Counted from the first letter of the stretch, positions 19,401 to 31,400 are shown. The stretch: 64,000 nucleotides of DNA from Campylorhamphus procurvoides (GCA_013396655.1 WBMV01002870.1:1-64000); one strand, 5' to 3'. The notes: generated from the letters alone by a model not told the origin. Numbers and translations: made by a program.

Positions 19401-19619
19401 CATCTCACTAGCCAATGACAGTTCCTTGGCAAATAGCTTATCACTGTTTTAGGGAATTTCCATTTCATTCTCCTATTTATTAATTTTATGTACCTCCTCT
19501 TTTTCAATTTTCACATAACCTGATAAAAGTGTATTTGGAAGCTGAGAAGAAGCTGATATTATAAAATTGTTATGAGCCGAATACTAACTACTCTTTTCTA
19601 CATTTCTGTGCAGGTAATA
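16466..19619. other. Intergenic DNA, no gene recognised
   Basis: This is AT-rich sequence with one short tandem duplication at 17526-17571. A 111-codon open frame at 17607-17942 has no supporting signature. I see no other repeat, RNA gene or exon here. Confidence 0.6.
17526..17571 (+). repeat. 23-bp tandem duplication
   Basis: Two adjacent copies of GGCATATACTCCCARTAAAG plus three bases lie at 17526-17548 and 17549-17571. They differ at two positions, so the duplication is fairly recent. Confidence 0.85.
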
Positions 19620-20000
19620 TGTCATGGTTTGCCTTTCACCTCACAAATTTATTTGTAATAACCCAGGGCTTTGTCTGGGACTGGCACCCTCACTTTGGGT
19701 GAGTGAGTGAGAAGATGGTTCAGGGACCACTGACAAAGCAGCTTGTGTGAAACTAGCCCTGCTGTGCCATCCGCCAGGGCTGTTTGGGACTGCATCTGTC
19801 CAGGCACTAGGGAGCCCAGGCCATTCCTTACTGGGACCTAACAGTGGCTGAGCTGGGACTAGACAAAACTAAAACTGCTACACCTGCACATACACCAAAG
19901 GAGGACCTGAACTACAGGTATCACTTTATGCTATAAAATTCATCATCCCTCTGGGCTCACTGAGCTCTCCTTTGAATTAACCCCATAATGATGACTTCTC
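19620..20000 (+). mobile_element. Possible LTR fragment
   Basis: The segment opens with TGTCATGGTTTG at 19620, a phrase I associate with the 5' end of several avian LTRs. It is GC-richer than its flanks, and a TATA-type box (CTATAAAATTC) lies about 312 bases in, near 19930. I do not see a poly(A) signal, a clear 3' end or a target-site duplication, so it may be a truncated LTR or a chance resemblance. Confidence 0.35.
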
Positions 20001-23000
20001 TTAAAAATTCACAGAACTCCTTAGGCAAATTAGTTCTAAATTGGGAACCTATGTCTACAGTCAAGGGAAAATGGTGTGAGAACACATGCTGTCTAGAAAT
20101 ATTTGAATTTAAAGCCTTCATGGACTTTGGTATTGATAGACTAGTTAGGGTTCTGTATATCTGAACCTCTAAAGAAGTGACATTTTCTATGAATCACATT
20201 TGTGGAGATAGGGAAAAAACCACCCATAATTTGTAGAAAATGCTCATTTTATTTTGGTTTACCCTCTGTCATCCACAGATTATTCTGCTCTCCAGACTGG
20301 TTTGGTGGAGGGGATTTTTCTGATCCATGAATCATCTAAAGCAATGTAAGGAAGTATTAACTAGGATCTACTCCATTTTGCATCTAGCTGAATGTCCTGG
20401 TCTCTTAAACTAGTGTCTGCATCTTGCATGTTTTTTTCCCAGTGCATGAATTTCTGCTGGGTTGATTAGATGATGGCAGAAGGATGGACATGGATGCTTT
20501 CTTACAGCAAGGGTTCTCCGTTGTATAGGGTGTGCTTAGTAACACAACAGTAAGCATTCAAATAATGAGCACAGGCATCAGAACTTCAGTCAAAAAGGGT
20601 ATAGAATAACATTCCTTTCTACCTTTCCTTTGTGACTACTTGATAGCATTTAAAAGGTAGAGCTGGAGTGTATGCAACAAAACCAAACTGGGCAGTATGA
20701 GACTATAAGGTTAGATTATTTCCTTTTTATCCCTACTTTTTGCTTTCTGTCGTATTCCCTGAGTCATATTCATTGTAAGAGGATTTCACAATATGGATCT
20801 TTAAAATATTTTTGCAAATATATGGATAGCCTTCCATGTTGGTAAACCTTAAATTAGTTACAAAGCAAAGATGATGCAGTACTTCCTTCACTATGAAAGG
20901 TGAACGAACAGAGCCTTATGTCATTCCAGTAAAAATATGTATATGTGTACTAGGCAGTTGGGAAATGTTTGGAGAAAAAAAAGAAACCCATAATGATTTA
21001 ATACTTCTTTTTGATGGCTTGGCAGTGAAGCCAAGGAAAGTCACATTGTCAGCTCATCACTCTGAACCCCATGGTATTATCTGAAGTGCTTCATGTATCA
21101 TTCATTACAGCAGGTAGAGGGACAGTGAAATGTGGTTCACTTTAGCAGTAAACTCCTTTAGGACTGTTTGGTTAAGTGACTTAATGGCTTATTCTTAATG
21201 TTCTTTTCTTTTATCTTGAGACCTTATAACTCAAAATGACCGAAAATAATTCAAACTCTTCTTGGCAGCAGGTCACCTGTGAAATATTTTCTGTCCAACT
21301 TTATTACTTTGGAATACAAAATGCCAAGAAAAACATGTGTGCATGTCTGGGTATATGAAAAAATTACAGATATATACATCTTCTATGTACATATATGGCT
21401 ACTTTTTATCTTCTGTATACTTCTGTGGGCATTTACAATGGCAACAAAGAAAAAGTGTTTTAAATCAGATAATCTGTACCTCATTATAATCTGCTCCATC
21501 TTAAAAGCATTTAGGTCTTGACATGAGCCACTGATAAGTGACATAAAAGCAGAAACAAAGGAGAATTAGAAGCAATGGGACTTAATGGAATAAGGAAAGA
21601 TGTAATGAAGAGAAGATGAGAGCTAGTATTTGGGGAAAAGAGGAGAATTCAGAGGCAGAAAACTGGTCCCATTTTTTGTCTTCTTTTTGTGATTTTTTTT
21701 TTGGTGGCTTTTTGTTTTGTGGGGTTTTTTTGTGGTTTTTTTTTTTGTTTTTTTTGTGGGGGGGAGGGTTTGTGTGTTTGTTTTTTGGTAATACAAAAAA
21801 TATCTATACATGCTACACGCAGGAAATTTTAGGAATCATTCAATTCCAGGTACAAATAGGAGAACTTGGAAACACCATTTAAAAATAAAATGCTTCAGAA
21901 CTTTCTAAAAGGATAATTGTATTAATTCTCCATATATTTTTTAAATTACATTATCAGTAAAGATAAATGAACATTTTATGTAAATAGAATTTGCACAGGA
22001 AAAAAAATTCCTTTCTTAGATATACTGTGATTTTACACAGAGAAAAAGTGGAAGTTCAAGGGTAGTGGGGTCCTGGGCTGTGATCAAGGAAATCACCATT
22101 AATTGTCCCTCTCTGTAAGACTCTGATATAACTGTAAGTAGAGCAAAATAGATTAAATACAAATCAGATAAAAGGAAGTGAATCCAAACAAAATATGCAT
22201 AAGCTGTCAAATAGCAAGTGTCTGCTAGGTAACTCTTTTCTATATTATGTTTTATAGTTAGCTGAGCAAAATGGAACCTATTTATTAGCATTTTGTGATC
22301 TATCTATTACGCAGTGAATGGGAGAGGTACCAGACAGCTGCTAGAGGCAGAGCAGGAGGCACAGTGACACTTTTCTAACCTGACCCAAAGCCTGGCTGTA
22401 AGACTGCTGTTCTTCTCTTGTACTCGTCTCCCTTAAGACACACAACATCCTCATAAATACTAAAGGAAGCCTCCTATTTGCATTTTAAAAACCTGACCAA
22501 AATAAAAACATGGTCAATTTTCGTTTGAAGCTGGTCTTCTTGGAGCCTCTACATTTCTATTTAAAAGAGATGGTGTATTAACTAATTTTTAGTATTTAAA
22601 GCTTGGCCAGAAAGTCTAACTGTGAATGAGTCAAAACATACTTTTACTTTCTGATTTTTTTCAGTATAGCTGTAAAACTGCTACTTTTTGCCTTTAGTGT
22701 TCATTGTTAACCAAATATTGCTTTGCGTCTTATCTTTCTGGCTTTTTGATACTCTCCTGGCATGTTTATGCTGTTTGCTTTATATTAATTTTTCATTATG
22801 TACCCCTAAAAATTCCCGCGTAAATCCTTTCATGGAACAGACTGTTCACTGGAGATTTCTGTAACTGGTGTACTAGTACCAAAAACTCTTACTGAGATCT
22901 TCATGTGATGTAGCCATGTCTGCTCAAGTGTAAAATATTTCTTGAAAAACTTCTTCCAATGTTTTTTTATCCTCAAAGCATCTTTAAACCAATATTTCTT

Positions 23001-23824
23001 CTAACCTTGCATTATAACTGCCCCCATGTAAGTTTACTTGGGTTAAGTGAAATAAACCAAAATTTGTTGTTATGGCCTCTTACACATATGCACATCCAAA
23101 GATGTATCTTCTGAATTGGGATTGGGTTTGTGGCACTGTAATGATGTAGAATGCTAAAATGGAGGAGCATTTTCTTATTTCTAGGAAAGTTGATGTGACA
23201 GGTGCTTTCCTGTTCTTGGCAGGCAGTTCCTTAGTCACTGTCGAGGCAGTTGCAGAATAATCTGGAATATCTGCCCTTCAGCCGGGGCAATAAATAAGGA
23301 AGTTGGGCAGAGCAGCCACATTCTCTTACACTCGAGGCAAGACAGATAAATGCCAAGAAAATGGTAAAGTACATAAAGTTAGGGCAGAGGGCAAGAATAA
23401 GAGGAGGTTGTCCCTTTAGAAATGAGCAGAGAGGTAAAGTTCACAGTTAGGTGCTTTCAGAGTAGAGATCCATTCCAGGCCACAGGAAGGCTCTGTACCT
23501 CTTGGTTTTCAACCTTGTCTTTGCCAGTGCTCTTTGCAGCCAATCTGGCCACTTAAACTCAGGCTCTGGGTAGTCCATGAAAAACTCAAGGAGTTTTACT
23601 GTGCAGATGCATCTTGTGTGCTTCAGCTTTATGTACCATAGGCAACTACCCACAAATGACTCTAGGTGATCAAGGAGAAGAAATGAGATTAAAATTATTA
23701 TTACTATTATTTTTAGCACTATATTCTTATTTTTTGATGCCATTAACCACGGTTTTCTTTAATAGCATAGCAGCTTCCACTTTAGTTTGATCATCTGCTA
23801 TTACAAGGAGAAAAGGGGGTCCAA
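20001..23824. other. Intergenic DNA, no gene recognised
   Basis: AT-rich sequence with a long T/G tract at 21686-21788. No open frame here exceeds 100 codons or shows a domain. Nothing else can be named. Confidence 0.6.
21686..21788 (+). repeat. T/G-rich low-complexity tract
   Basis: Runs of T are interrupted by TGGGG, GTGG and a GGGGGGAGGG cluster. The open frame over it (Phe/Leu/Gly-rich) is an artefact of this composition. Confidence 0.8.
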
Positions 23825-23829
23825 AAGAC
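23825..23829 (+). repeat. Target-site duplication, left copy
   Basis: AAGAC directly precedes the TG end of the LTR at 23830 and is repeated exactly at 24523-24527. Confidence 0.6.
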
Positions 23830-24522
23830 TGTTGAAATTGAAACTGGGACACCATTGAGACCTTAACCAAACCAGTCATTTTATTATCAAAAGAGTGGCC
23901 AAGTAAACAGGAAAGCAAACCCCTGAGAGGGAAAAGAGAGGGAGAAGGGGAAATAAGCCCCCAGGTTTGAACACCCAACTCCCCAAAGGTGTCTTCCCAC
24001 AGGCTTGTCTCATCGACCCAGAATGTTCAACCCCCTCAGAGTAGGGGCTGCATCCTCAAGGGTAGGCTGGCTCCTTGTGAAGGCGGGCGTCCCTGCCAAA
24101 AAGGCAACATTGTCCTGTCACCTGAAGCAACCAAAAAGCCCCAAGGCATGAGCCATCTGCCTTTTATCTAATTTGCCAAATGATGTTTACCTGAGCAAGT
24201 GTGGCTGGCACCGCCCAGGTAGAGATCCCTGGCACCTCCCCGCATTATATAACTGATACTTCTCTGTGCATGTGTGGGTTTCTCTATGTTTGCGCAGTCC
24301 ATTTCAGAGGGTCTTCACTAATTGGGTCTGGGGGTTTACTTCATCCTCTTCCTCCTCTCTTTCTCCTTCAAGTGCCCTTGAAGGGCCATCAGCCAATCAT
24401 GAGAGACCAATTAGTTTTAGTTTACACAAAAATGCCTCCTTCAAGGCCAGAGACCACCTTTGTCAGCCTGTTTTCCCATAATTTGGCAGGAAAAGAGTGA
24501 CTCCTCACAGGTGGCTGGGCCA
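23830..24522 (-). mobile_element. Solo LTR of an endogenous retrovirus, minus orientation, with 5-bp TSD
   Basis: The 693-bp element has TG...CA termini and is flanked by a perfect 5-bp direct repeat, AAGAC (23825-23829 and 24523-24527). On the minus strand it carries TATA-type sequences (near 24245-24252 and 24162-24167) and an AATAAA at 23880-23885, about 50 bases from its 3' end, which is the expected LTR order. No internal retroviral genes adjoin it, so it is a recombined solo LTR. A 5-bp TSD fits several ERV classes, class III (ERVL) among them, but class should be set by library search. The open frames across it are not genes. Confidence 0.65.
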
Positions 24523-24527
24523 AAGAC
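24523..24527 (+). repeat. Target-site duplication, right copy
   Basis: AAGAC directly follows the CA end of the LTR at 24522 and matches the left copy at 23825-23829. Confidence 0.6.
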
Positions 24528-24713
24528 CAAATTTTGGGGCTGCAGACCAAAAATATCAGCATCTAGTTCTGTCCGAATACATCTGCCTACAAAGCTGCCT
24601 CTTAGTTCATTTATAATGTTAGTATATTCCTTAGGATAACAAATGATAAGCCACAATGGAGTTTGAGTGAAAACACATGTGCTTGAAGAACCTGTGGAAC
24701 TTTTGTTAGAGTG

Positions 24714-24780
24714 TGTTAGGCTTGCAAGGCAAGGTTTTGGTAGGGCAGGGGGCTACAGGTGTGACTTCTGTGAGAAGCTG
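24714..24780 (+). mobile_element. Long avian LTR, 5' piece (interrupted by CR1)
   Basis: The piece starts TGTTAGGCTTGC and includes GGTTTTGGTAG and CTTCTGTGAGAAGCTG, matching in reverse complement the 8345-8424 end of the minus-strand LTR. It breaks off where a CR1 begins, and the family sequence resumes at 26049. Confidence 0.7.
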
Positions 24781-26048
24781 GAGGCACTGTCGAACCACAT
24801 GGAGGACAGGAAGGTGGTAAGGAGTAGTCAGCATGGATTCACTAAAGGTAAATCATGCTTGACCAAACTGATTGCCTTCTTTGATGAAACAACTACCTGG
24901 ATGGATGAGGGGAGTGGATGTTGTTTACCTTGACTTCAGCAGAGCATTCCACACTATCTCTTACAACATCCTCAGAGGCAAATTCAGAAAGAGCGGACTG
25001 CATGAGCAGACAGCAAGGTGGCTGGGAACTATCTGAACAGCAATTCCCAGAAGGTTGTAATCAGTGGAACAGGGTCTGGTTGGAGGCCTGTCACTTGCGG
25101 TGTCCCCCAGGGTTCAATACTGGGCCCAGTATTGTTTTAAATTATCTGTCAATGACTTGGATGAAGGGCCAGATGCCTCCTCAGCAAGTCTGACACACAG
25201 CTGGGAGGAGTGGCTGGTATTCCAGAGGGTTTTGCAGCCCTTCAGAAGGACCTTGACAGGCTGGAGAGATGGGGAGAGGAGAAACATCTGGAATTCAACA
25301 AAGGCAAATGCAAGGTCCTGCACCTGGGGAAGAATAACTCTGGGCACCAGTACAAGCTGGAGGTTGACCTGGGAGCCCTTCACATCAGGGTACTGGTGAA
25401 TAGCAAGCTGTCTATGAGCCAGCAGTGTGCCCTGGGAGCCAAAAAGGCCAATGGTATCCTGGGGTGCATTAGGAAAATCATTGCCATCAGGTAGAGGGAA
25501 GTGATCCTGCCCTCTATGCTGCCCTAGTGAGGCCACATCTGGAGTGCTGTGTCCAGTTCTGGGCTCCTCAGTACAAGAGAGACACGGAGACCCTGGAGTA
25601 GGTCTAGCAGAGGGCTACAATGATTATTAAGGGACTGGAGCGTCTTTCTTATGAGGAAAGGCTGAGGGAGCAGTGCCTGTTCAGCCTCCAGAAGGGACAA
25701 CTGAGAGGGGACCTCATCAGTGTCTACAAGTGTATGAAGGGAGAGTGTCAAGAGGATTGAGCCAGAGTCTTCTTGGTGGCATCAAGCAATAGGACAAGAG
25801 GCAATGGGCAGACACCCACGGGAAGTTCCACCTGAATATGAGGGAGAACTTTTTTACTGTGTGGGTAACTATGCTCTAGAACAGGTTGCCCAGAGAGGTT
25901 GTGGAGTCTCCCTCAATGGAGATATTCAAGAACTGTCTGAATGCACTCCTGTGCCATGTGCTCTGTGGTGACCCTGCTTGAGCAGGGAAGTTGGACCAGA
26001 TGCCCCACTGTGGTCCCTTTCAACTTTACACATTCTGTGATTCTGTGA
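24781..26048 (+). mobile_element. 5'-truncated CR1 LINE with ATTCTGTG tail, nested in an LTR
   Basis: This is a relatively young CR1 3' portion. Its frames contain familiar ORF2 phrases in order: HMEDRKVVRSSQHGFTKGKS, then a PQGSVLGP-like stretch near 25105, LDRLERW, FNKGKCKVLHLGKNN, LSMSQQCALGAKKANGILG, and the late EIFK block. The tail is two ATTCTGTG units (26032-26047), the hallmark CR1 3' end. The frame is broken several times, and the segment that should hold the catalytic FADD motif (about 25170-25200) is shortened, so the copy is inactive. The 5' end is truncated, as is usual for CR1. It splits an older LTR in the same orientation. Confidence 0.92.
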
Positions 26049-26865
26049 AACTTCCCCTATGTCTATAGAGCCAACACATCCAGTTCCAAGGAAAACTTGC
26101 TGCTGGCCAAGGCCATCAGTGACAGTGGTGGCACCTCTGGGATAACATATTTAACAAGGGGAGAAAAAATTGCTGGGCAAAAGCAACTGAAAGAGATGAG
26201 GGAGAGTATGGGAAAGAAACAGCCCCGCAGACACCAAAGCCCCTGTCAAAAGAAGGGGAGGAGGTGCTCCTGGTGCTGAGGCACAGATTCCCCTGCAGCT
26301 AGTAGTGAGGCAGGCTGTCCCCTGCAGCTCATGGAGGTCCACACTGGAGCAAAGATCCACTTGCAGACTGTAGAAGACTACACAGTGAAGTAGGTGAATG
26401 CCTGAATGAGGCTGTGATCCTGTGGGAAGCCAGTACTGAAACAGGTTTGCTGTCAGGACCTTTCAGACTCAGAGAGAGTAGTCCACACTGAAGCAGGTTT
26501 GCTGGCAGGCTTCGTGATCATGTTGGGGACCCACACTGGAACAACCCGTTCCTGAAGGACTGCATCCCATGGGAGGCACCCATGCTGGAGCAGTTTGTGA
26601 AGAGCTGCACCCCCAGGGAAGGACCCACACTGGAGAAGTTCATGGAAGACTGCCTTCCATGGGAGGGACCCTGTGCTGGACAGGGGAAGAGTGTGAAGAG
26701 GATGGTGCAATAAAGATAGCATCTCACTAACTGATCACAGCCTCCATTCCCAGTCCCTCTGTGCCACTCAGTGGGGTGGAGGCAGACAATTAAGAAGTGG
26801 AATGTAGAAAGAATGGAGGGGTGGGATCAAAGTATTTTAAGATTTGTTTCTATTTCTCATTTTTT
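26049..26865 (+). mobile_element. Long avian LTR, 3' piece (resumes after CR1; 3' end lost)
   Basis: Sequence picks up the LTR at AACTTCCCCTATG, exactly where the 24714-24780 piece stopped when compared with the minus-strand copy at 7332-8424. It contains the TATTTAA box (26148-26154), the internal ~48-bp repeats (about 26450-26680), and a run to TTTCTCATTTTTTGC near 26865. The last ~250 bases of the family, including its AATAAA and CA end, are absent or unrecognisable. Confidence 0.7.
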
Positions 26866-28063
26866 GCTACATATCTTGTTCTATTACCCCTTTCACACAA
26901 AAAAATGGCACACATGCTGATCTGTACTTCTTGGTCTTAGTTAGATATTGCATAAGGCTTCCTAAAGAATTTAAGTGTCGGATGTGAAAATTCATAGCTG
27001 TTTAAAGACTCTTCATTCCTCTCCATAACTGTGGCTGCTTGTGGATGCCAACCCAGCTACTTTTGCAATATCTACTGAAACTACTGGAATGGGCAGGTTG
27101 TCTGGAACCTGATCTTCCTGAGCATTTTGCACAGCTTAAAAAAACCCACCAAAACAAAACCCAAATCCAAGGCACAAAACCCACAGTGATTTCTCTTCTT
27201 GTGTCCTTTTCATAGTAGTCCGAATGAGTAGTTGAGGTTGAAGCTGTGAAGCAATTTAGATGCTGTTTAGGGATAATCAGTGCACCTCACCCCACAAGAT
27301 TTTCTTAATCATGATTTAAATCCATGTTAAAAAACCAAAGAATAACCATAATAACTTATGCTTATTTTTTAAAAAACTACATTTAAATTTCTAAGTCCTT
27401 TTGCTATTTCTATTGCTTCCTGGAAACTTGCTAAGGCCTTAAGAGTCTTTGAGGAATTGAATTGCAGTAGTGATTTCCCCAATTCACAAACATTTTATGG
27501 GGAAAAAATGTATTTTGGGGGGATTGTGTTTTCCAGTTTTATATTTCCTATCTGCCTTGTTGGGGCAGATCCTGATTGATCTTCTGTATATACTTTACAA
27601 TGCAGAAGAGAATTGATACATATCCTGTATTTTAGGATATCTATTTCTCAACATTTTAAAGGAGGATTTTGAGTATTTTTCTGTGGGTTACATGCTGCTG
27701 TTGTGTACCTGAAATAGATTTTGATATTTTTCAGGCAGAAAGCTCTTGAGTTGTAGAAATGCATTTTCAATTGTCCTGGAAATTTTCATTTCTATACAGT
27801 GGTAAGATTCCCCTTTCATTTGCCCTTCTTAGGAATATCCAGTATGTCAAAAGCTAATGAACATCTGAAGAAGCCAGGCTGTGCTACTGCCAAGGCAGTA
27901 ACAGCTGTGGCAGCAACAGCCAAAACTGCAACCGTGGTGACTACTTCTGTGCTGAAAATGCTGACATGTCACTGTAGCAGAGCTTGGAGGCAGTGACTTT
28001 TGCTGCTACAGTTCTACAGCGTGCTGTCAAATTTTGGTAGTTGTTTTCTTTAAGATTCAAACA
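26866..28063. other. Intergenic DNA, no gene recognised
   Basis: AT-rich sequence without a recognisable repeat. A 65-codon Ala/Thr-rich open frame at 27799-27996 is preceded by a good polypyrimidine-AG and is discussed as a finding, but I do not call it a gene. Confidence 0.55.
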
Positions 28064-28440
28064 AAGAATCACTTCAAAGAATTTACTTGGGTTGAAAGGG
28101 ACCTTTAAACATCATCTGGTTCCAATCCTCTAGTGACGGTCAGGGAGATCTTCCACTAGGCCATCTCCATCCAGCCTGGCCTTAAACACCTGTAGGTATG
28201 GGGAATTCACAGCTTCTCTGCACAACCTGTTCCAGTGTCGAACCAATGTAATAATAAAAAGTTTCTTATATCTAAAGTAAACATACACCATAACATAAAG
28301 TAAACATAAACCATTAGTCCTTGTCTTTCACCTCACGCATTGGTAAAAGTCTCTATCCATGTTAAAAGTCCCCTAATAGTATTATAAGGCCACAGTAAGG
28401 TCTCCCCAGATCCTTCTCATCTTCATGCTGAACTGTATAG
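28064..28440 (-). mobile_element. CR1 LINE 3' fragment, minus orientation
   Basis: The plus strand reads as the reverse complement of a CR1 3' end: TTGGGTTGAAAGGGACCTTT, then CAGCCTGGCCTTAAACACC, CAACCTGTTCCAGTGT, and AAGGTCTCCCCAGATCCTTC further 5' in the element. It is moderately diverged, has a small local repeat near 28275-28310, and is 5'-truncated at about 28440. Confidence 0.88.
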
Positions 28441-31400
28441 GTACAGTTTGGGAAAGTCTTTGCCTCTGTGACCAAGTGATAGAACAGCTGTAGCTTTATA
28501 CTAAGAACAAATAAGATTTCATACAAATTTCCTGCTTCATAAAATTCTAAAAAGAACAGAAATATGATTTTTTCCATGTGGAATAGAATACAGTCTTCAG
28601 GTGGGAAGCTGAATTGATGACGGTTGTCTTAATGTACTGTTTTGATTTGGCTCATCTGGTGGGAATTAGTAATTTCTTGAATGTGAAATGACTTTAGCTT
28701 AAAAAATTGCATATTAACCCTTAAAAAAAAAGGTATAACAAGCCATTTTTGCATGCCAGTATGTAGTAAAGTTGAACTACATTAGACAGATGTTGGTGTG
28801 TAGTGTGTGGGGTCACCAGTGATGTTCACAAACCAGAGTGAGTATAGTCTCAGTACTGGTCTAGAAGCATGAGGATTTCAACTCAAAGAAGCATCATAAA
28901 AAAATTCAGAGAAGGAATTAAGAAAATTAATACAGCACAGGTGAAACACTAATACTGCATGATGTATGGAAAGCCAGCTGCAAATTTTGTTAATATTAGA
29001 AAAAAGGAGCAAAAATGAGACATTTAAAGGTAGAGGAAAAATATTTTCATTCAATGTATAATAGACTTGTGGAAGTGCTCAATATGTATTACAGAATTTA
29101 AGGTAGATTTTTTTTGAAGAGGCTATTCTTCATTCAGAAATTGTTTTATGTGAAAAAGGCAAATGCTTATATTTACTAGTCATAAATAAATATTCCAGAG
29201 CGTCTTTCCTTGTTTTGCTTTTGTGTTGCCTTGTCAGCCCTTCCCCAGGACTGGTAGTTCCCTGAGTCCCTGCTAGATGGCATGGCAAGCCACCACAATA
29301 ATAATAATGCAATAAGGCAGAGGTACTAGCATGTTGTGTGCAGTAGCCAAGTCAACTGCTCAGCCAACATTATTCTCTTTCCTTTTTCATCTTATATATT
29401 CATTATATTTTCTCATTTATTTATGAGAGATCATAGCTAGGCTTTTAGTTTCTTAATTATTAAAACAATTATAAGCAGAGGTCAAGTTTCCCTTTCTCCT
29501 GTATAGATGAAAGGAGTTAAAATCAATACTGCTTGTAGCTGTATTTCATAAAGCACACATGAGTCCTAATAGATGTTCTCTTTGCTTTTCCCACTTTTCC
29601 TGCTGTAGAAATGCTGTGATCCAAGTTCTGGCAATGTGCCATTCTTTCCCTCACACCCAACCACAGGTGAAACTTGCTGCTTGGTCACATAAGAACTTGT
29701 GAATCAATGCACATCTCACTTTGGCTTCACAAAGACTAGGCTGGGATGAGGGCATGATGTTTAAATGCTGCCACTAACAAAGAAAAATTCAGGTTTGCCT
29801 TCACTGTTTTTCTCCCTCTGAGCATATTAAAGCCCAATACAGAGAGCCTGATTCTCCCTTTCAGTCTGTGAAGTTAAGAGTAATTCCAAACAAGGAATTA
29901 TCACTGAGGTGACACTGTTGTAACTCCAGTTAGTAAAAGCACAATTGGACTGCAAAAGATTTACATGGAAACATTTTCAAAATTACTGTTTTGAGTGAAT
30001 TTTGGAAAGAAATGTTTTAATTACTGCTGCCTTATTGCTTTTAAAAGAGACACTAGATACAACAGGAAAGAACAAAAGGTAAATGGATTAGCATGGATTA
30101 GCTACGGCCAAGTTATCTGTAATAGAATTGAGCCAATATTTGCAGGTGCAGATTTACAGAAAAGGATAAGGACACAGGAGACACCATCTCCATCTCCTTG
30201 TGGCAGCACTGAGAGACTGGGTATCCAACAGCACTACATTGCTGTTTCTCCTTGGCATCTTGGTCCCAGGAGGCAGGTGTAGATCACTGAAGGGGATCTG
30301 TAACTCCATGCAGCAGCTGGCGAGTGGGAGCCTTGTCCTGGGTACTGTAGGATGGGACAAGAAGGATCATGCCTCAGCATGTGATCAGGTGTGCAAGGAG
30401 TAAAGCTCATCTTCTGTCCCTCACCTCTCCCAGTCACGTGGGGACAGCACTGGCCTCTGCTGCAGCTTGACTTGACTAAGCACTCAGACACAAGGGAGAG
30501 GCTACAATATTAAAGAGCTTAATGTGCAAAGATGTCATGTAAAAAAATCCATTCTCCCTTTTTACCAGAGTGTAATACAAAAAGCTTTTCTACACTGTAC
30601 AGTTAGTAATTCCACACACATAGAGTAATTCTGCACAGAACTAGTGAGTCTGTTATAAATAGTGCTAAATTTACCAGTTTTAAACTCGTTTGTTTTCCTA
30701 AAGAAAAGGTAAGTATTAATAGACTTGTGATAAATGAATACTATTGCACTGCATTTCAGGAAGCACCTAGCTATGGAAAACTCTGGGGAAACACCTGCTT
30801 AGTGTAGTAAAAACAGGCTATTTAAAGCCCCTAAGTAATTTCAACACTGTTAGTGCTGAAAGTATTACAGAGAACGTGAGTAATGGATATGAAAATATGG
30901 TATTGCATTGTAGAAAATGCCCTGGAGAGGCAATATGTGATTATAGAGTCTGAAGTATCTTTTGCGTGACTCTTAATGTGAAATCTTTATGTTGTTCAAG
31001 TCAGTGGCAAGGGCTGTGTAGTGACACCAGAAGAGAGATGAGCACAGAGTCCATTTATTGATTATTGATAATGTCTTTCATTAGAAAACTATTTGAAACA
31101 ATGTATACCTCCACAGGTAATCCTGTAGATAACAAGGGTTAAAAGTGTGAAAAGACAAGCATCTGTGCACTCTTTTTGGTGAACAACTCTAGTCTTAAGG
31201 GCTCAGCAAGGTTGCTAAAGGCCTTGTTCAGTGTCCAATGGGCACGCACCAATGCATAGCCCCAGCCAACCTGGTCAGGATCCTTCATAATGACCTCTTA
31301 CCAGAATCAGTCTCCCTCAGCTTAGCCAAGAGTCTTTGAGGAGTACCTTGCAGTGACTATGGCTATTCTCTATACACCTCTTCTCAGATTCATTACTCTG

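Noticed and set aside
25114..25536. 140-codon minus-strand open frame
   Set aside because: It is antisense to the CR1 ORF2 remnant.
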